In this document: positions 61,583 to 64,000 of the stretch, piece after piece
Numbering within the stretch: position 1 is the stretch's first letter
Layout of the letters: every line of letters begins with the position of its first letter
Assembly (NCBI RefSeq): GCF_022698145.1
Contig: NZ_JALDAX010000004.1
Span: 1-64,000, forward strand
Direction: 5' to 3'
Origin: Streptomyces spinosisporus
Lineage (GTDB): Bacteria > Actinomycetota > Actinomycetes > Streptomycetales > Streptomycetaceae
Length of the DNA stretch: 64,000 nucleotides
The notes under the pieces: model-generated
The model's database searches: none
What the model saw: only the letters and a program-made list of their open reading frames with translations
Told to the model about the DNA's origin: nothing
Program-made: the position numbers and the translations under genes

Positions 61583-62190
61583 CCGCGTCCTTCACCGAGG
61601 ATCACAGCGACCCGACCGTACAGCCGGTACCCGCCTCCGTCGTGGCCCAGGTGGACGCCGCCGACACGACCCTCCACAACCCGAGACGGGCCGTGCTCTC
61701 CCTCGGCGCCAACCTCGGCAACCGCCTGGAGACCCTCCAGGGCGCCATCGACGCCCTGGAGGACACCCCCGGCCTGCGCATCAAGGCCGTCTCGCCGGTC
61801 TACGAGACGGAGCCCTGGGGCGTCGAGCCCGGCAGCCAGCCGTCGTACTTCAACGCGGTCGTCGTGCTCAAGACCACCCTCCCGCCGTCCTCGCTCCTGG
61901 AGCGGGCCCACGCGGTCGAGGAGGCCTTCCACCGGGTGCGGGACGAGCGCTGGGGCGCGCGCACCCTCGACGTCGACATCGTCTCGTACGCCGACGTCGT
62001 GGACGACGACCCGCACCTCACGCTCCCCCACCCGCGGGCCCATGAGCGCGCCTTCGTCCTCGCCCCCTGGTACGACGTCGACCCCGACGCCCTGCTGCCC
62101 GGCCGCGGCGCGGTCGCCGATCTCCTGGACGCCGTCACGCGCGCGGGCGTGACACCCCGCAAGGACCTGGAACTCCACTTGCCCGAGTAG
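61579..62190 (+). CDS. folK: Hydroxymethyldihydropterin pyrophosphokinase (203 aa)
   Basis: Transfers pyrophosphate from ATP to 6-hydroxymethyl-7,8-dihydropterin. LSLGANLGNRLETLQGAIDAL, VSPVYETEPWGVEPG, and RDERWGARTLDVDIVSYAD with PHPRAHERAFVLAPW are the family's motifs. A 35-residue unconserved N-terminus precedes them. ATG 61579 overlaps folB. Confidence 0.97.
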   Translation: MTASFTEDHSDPTVQPVPASVVAQVDAADTTLHNPRRAVLSLGANLGNRLETLQGAIDALEDTPGLRIKAVSPVYETEPWGVEPGSQPSYFNAVVVLKTTLPPSSLLERAHAVEEAFHRVRDERWGARTLDVDIVSYADVVDDDPHLTLPHPRAHERAFVLAPWYDVDPDALLPGRGAVADLLDAVTRAGVTPRKDLELHLPE

Positions 62191-62259
62191 TCGTTAAGGT
62201 CGAGACGACCACTGTCTGCGGGACGGTCCGCCAGGACCCGGGGGAGTTGAAGGGACACC

Positions 62260-62745
62260 GTGAGAGAGCTGCGCATCAGGGTGCTGGTCGGCGTGTTCAT
62301 CGTGGCCGGGGTCCTGTCCTGGGCGGGCGCCCGCCTGTGGAACGCGATCGGGACCCTGCCCAGCGTCCCCCTGGCCGCCCCCATCGTGCTCGCCCTGATC
62401 GCGGTGGTCCTGCTGGCCACGGCGTTCTCCCTGCGCGCCCGCTTCAAGGCCCAGCGCGAGCGGCGCCCGGAGGCCAAGGGCGTCGACCCGCTGATGGCGG
62501 CCCGTGCGGTCGTCTTCGGCCAGGCCAGCGCCCTGGTGGCGGCGCTCGTCGCCGGGATGTACGGCGGCACGGGCGCCTTCCTGCTGGAGCTCCTCGACAT
62601 CCCCGCCCGCCGCGACCAGGCCATCTACGCCGGCTTCTCGGTCGTGGCGGGCATCGCGGTCATAGTGGCCGCCATCTTCCTGGAGCGCGTGTGCCGGCTC
62701 CCGGAGGACGACGAGCACAACAACGGCGCGGCGTCGCCCGCCTGA
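62260..62745 (+). CDS. DUF3180 membrane protein (161 aa)
   Basis: Four transmembrane helices in two pairs (VLVGVFIVAGVLSWAGARL, LAAPIVLALIAVVLLATAFSL; then ASALVAALVAGMYGGTGAFLL and VVAGIAVIVAAIFLERV), with a basic loop between (RARFKAQRERRPEAKGVDP). GTG 62260. This family always sits in the folate cluster of actinobacteria; its role is unknown. Confidence 0.9.
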   Translation: MRELRIRVLVGVFIVAGVLSWAGARLWNAIGTLPSVPLAAPIVLALIAVVLLATAFSLRARFKAQRERRPEAKGVDPLMAARAVVFGQASALVAALVAGMYGGTGAFLLELLDIPARRDQAIYAGFSVVAGIAVIVAAIFLERVCRLPEDDEHNNGAASPA

Positions 62746-62767
62746 CGGCGGTTCGCGCGACGCGTCG

Positions 62768-63373
62768 TCAGCGCGCCATGATCAGGCTCATCGCCTCGTT
62801 GCGGGTGGCCGGATCCCGCAGCTGACCGCGCACCGCCGACGTTATGGTCTTGGCCCCGGGCTTGCGGACACCGCGCATCGACATGCACATGTGCTCGCAC
62901 TCCACGACGACGATCACGCCGCGCGGTTCCAGGATCTCCATCAGCGAATCGGCGATCTGCGTGGTGAGACGTTCCTGCACCTGGGGCCGCCGGGCGTAGA
63001 CGTCCACGAGCCGGGCCAGCTTCGACAGCCCCGTGATCTTGCCGTCGGTGGACGGGATGTACCCGACGTGGGCCACCCCCACGAACGGCACCAGGTGATG
63101 CTCGCAGGAGCTCAGCACCTCGATGTCCTTCACCAGCACCATCTCGTCGTGGCCCAGGTCGAACGTCGTCGTCAGCACGTCCTCGGGCTTCTGCCACAGC
63201 CCCGCGAAGATCTCCTTGTACGCCCGCGCGACCCGGGCCGGCGTCTCCCGCAGCCCCTCGCGCTCGGGGTCCTCACCGACCGCGATCAGCAGCTCCCGTA
63301 CGGCGTTCTCGGCGCGCTTCTCGTCGAACTCGCCGATCGAACCCTCGCCGTCCAGCGTCACGGGGTCGGTCAT
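62768..63373 (-). CDS. folE: GTP cyclohydrolase I (201 aa)
   Basis: First enzyme of folate synthesis, GTP to dihydroneopterin triphosphate. Zinc and catalytic motifs [20 protein letters not shown] and [19 protein letters not shown], with [12 protein letters not shown] at the end. Start ATG 63373. It converges with the folK-DUF3180 genes; it is upstream of and separated from ftsH by a strong terminator. Confidence 0.98.
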   Translation of the reverse strand: MTDPVTLDGEGSIGEFDEKRAENAVRELLIAVGEDPEREGLRETPARVARAYKEIFAGLWQKPEDVLTTTFDLGHDEMVLVKDIEVLSSCEHHLVPFVGVAHVGYIPSTDGKITGLSKLARLVDVYARRPQVQERLTTQIADSLMEILEPRGVIVVVECEHMCMSMRGVRKPGAKTITSAVRGQLRDPATRNEAMSLIMAR

Positions 63374-63438
63374 GTGGTGCCTCGTTCCTGTGCGGGTTCT
63401 CGCGTGTGGGCCACGCGCCTCGACTTGCGGACATGGCT

Positions 63439-63482
63439 GAATGCCGCACCCCCCAGGCTAGAACCTGGGGGGTGCGGCATTC
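63439..63482. terminator. Strong terminator between ftsH and folE
   Basis: A perfect 19-bp stem, GAATGCCGCACCCCCCAGG (63439-63457) with its complement (63464-63482), loop CTAGAA, lies after the ftsH stop on the minus strand. Confidence 0.93.
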
Positions 63483-63512
63483 ATTCCGGGCCTGTCGAGG
63501 CCTACGTGGAGA

Positions 63513-64000
63513 TCAGTTCTCCGGGCGCTCCTCCGGGGCCGGCTCCGTCACCGGGGCGGACTCCGACGCGGTGGCCTTGGCGGTGGTGATCGCCGGGGTC
63601 GCGCCGTTGGCGCCGTTCGTCAGTGCGAGCTCCTTGGGGGAGAGCACCGGCGGGCGGGTCGACGGCGTGCGGCGGGAGGAACCGGTCCAGGCGGGCCGCG
63701 GCGGACGCTTGACGATGGGGGCGAAGATCTCGGCGATCTCCTCCTTGCCCAGCGTCTCCTTCTCCAGCAGCTGAAGCACCAGGTTGTCGAGGACGTCGCG
63801 GTTCTCGACCAGGATCTCCCAGGCCTCGTTGTGCGCGTTCTCGATGAGCTTCTTGACCTCTTCGTCCACCAGCGCGGCGACCTCTTCCGAGTAGTCGCGC
63901 TGGTGAGCCATCTCACGTCCGAGGAAGGGCTCGGTGTTGTCGCCGCCGAACTTGATGGCGCCCAGCCGCTCGGTCATGCCGTACTGCGTGACCATCGCGC
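63513..64000 (-). CDS. ftsH: ATP-dependent zinc metalloprotease FtsH, C-terminal part (partial)
   Basis: Only the C-terminal 160 or so residues are in the window; the gene continues past its right edge. The visible part is the end of the M41 peptidase domain (MVTQYGMTERLGAIKFG, GREMAHQRDYSEEVAALVDEEVKKLIENAHNEAWEILVENRDVLDNLVLQLLEKETLGKEEIAEIF) followed by a Pro/Thr/Ala-rich tail. The AAA domain and HEXXH site lie outside. Membrane quality-control protease; adjacent to folE as in other actinobacteria. Confidence 0.96.
   Translation of the reverse strand, partial: AMVTQYGMTERLGAIKFGGDNTEPFLGREMAHQRDYSEEVAALVDEEVKKLIENAHNEAWEILVENRDVLDNLVLQLLEKETLGKEEIAEIFAPIVKRPPRPAWTGSSRRTPSTRPPVLSPKELALTNGANGATPAITTAKATASESAPVTEPAPEERPEN

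Overview
This is a high-GC actinobacterial chromosome segment, almost certainly from a Streptomyces. The evidence is strong third-position G/C bias, frequent GTG/TTG starts, 4-base ATGA/GTGA gene overlaps, and a gene order that contains the recognisable sigE-cseA-cseB-cseC cell-envelope stress locus next to mutY, disA, radA, and further on clpC, lsr2, a CoA/NAD cofactor operon and the folate-ftsH cluster. It reads as conserved core chromosome, not an accessory island: I see no insertion sequence, prophage, CRISPR array, rRNA or tRNA.

Region by region. (1) 1-7.9 kb: an auxiliary tryptophanyl-tRNA synthetase behind a 13-residue Trp-Trp leader peptide and alternating hairpins (ribosome-mediated attenuation), tail-overlapping an AraC/GlxA regulator; an isochorismatase-like hydrolase; proC; a two-gene ABC exporter whose promoter looks leaderless and is buried in a large palindrome; a methyltransferase and small membrane/SH3 proteins. 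(2) 8-18 kb: a Ser/Thr kinase with a beta-propeller sensor, ilvD, a TetR/sugar-isomerase pair, Ppx/GppA phosphatase, a Cys-rich protein with a lysine-rich tail, and a one-chain sigma-like / zinc anti-sigma-like / transmembrane / BACON protein. (3) 18-26 kb: radA, disA (c-di-AMP synthase), mutY and the sigE-cseABC operon. (4) 26-32 kb: an AraC-VOC-methyltransferase operon, a TetR/MFS divergent pair with three operators, an M23 peptidase and an exported acid phosphatase. (5) 32-38.7 kb: clpC, lsr2, an N-acetyltransferase, a BlaI regulator and small conserved proteins. (6) 38.8-44.3 kb: a compact minus-strand operon, DUF2520 protein-panC-nadB-nadC-coaX, for CoA and NAD. (7) 44.4-57.4 kb: DnaA-box-like cluster, threonine-aldolase-like PLP enzyme, ArsR regulator with a 12-bp-arm operator, a NarL-type two-component system, a MidA-like methyltransferase beside an orphan nuoD, bacterial PH-domain proteins, a coiled-coil membrane protein and an esterase. 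(8) 57.5-64 kb: a LysX/MprF-like lipid aminoacylase with a promoter resembling the SigE consensus, then folP, an NTF2-like protein, folB, folK, a DUF3180 protein, folE and the 3' end of ftsH.

How parts fit together. Several genes converge on the cell envelope: SigE-Cse signalling, a LysX/MprF-like gene with a matching ECF promoter, the M23 hydrolase, and the sigma/anti-sigma/BACON protein, which could itself be a surface sensor. Genome-integrity and second-messenger genes (radA, disA, mutY) sit between two of these. The most unusual item is the fused sigma-like/anti-sigma-like/BACON membrane protein at 16.0-17.8 kb. A window-wide oddity is the number of short tandem repeats (15-24 bp units) at gene ends and in one sensor-kinase N-terminus.
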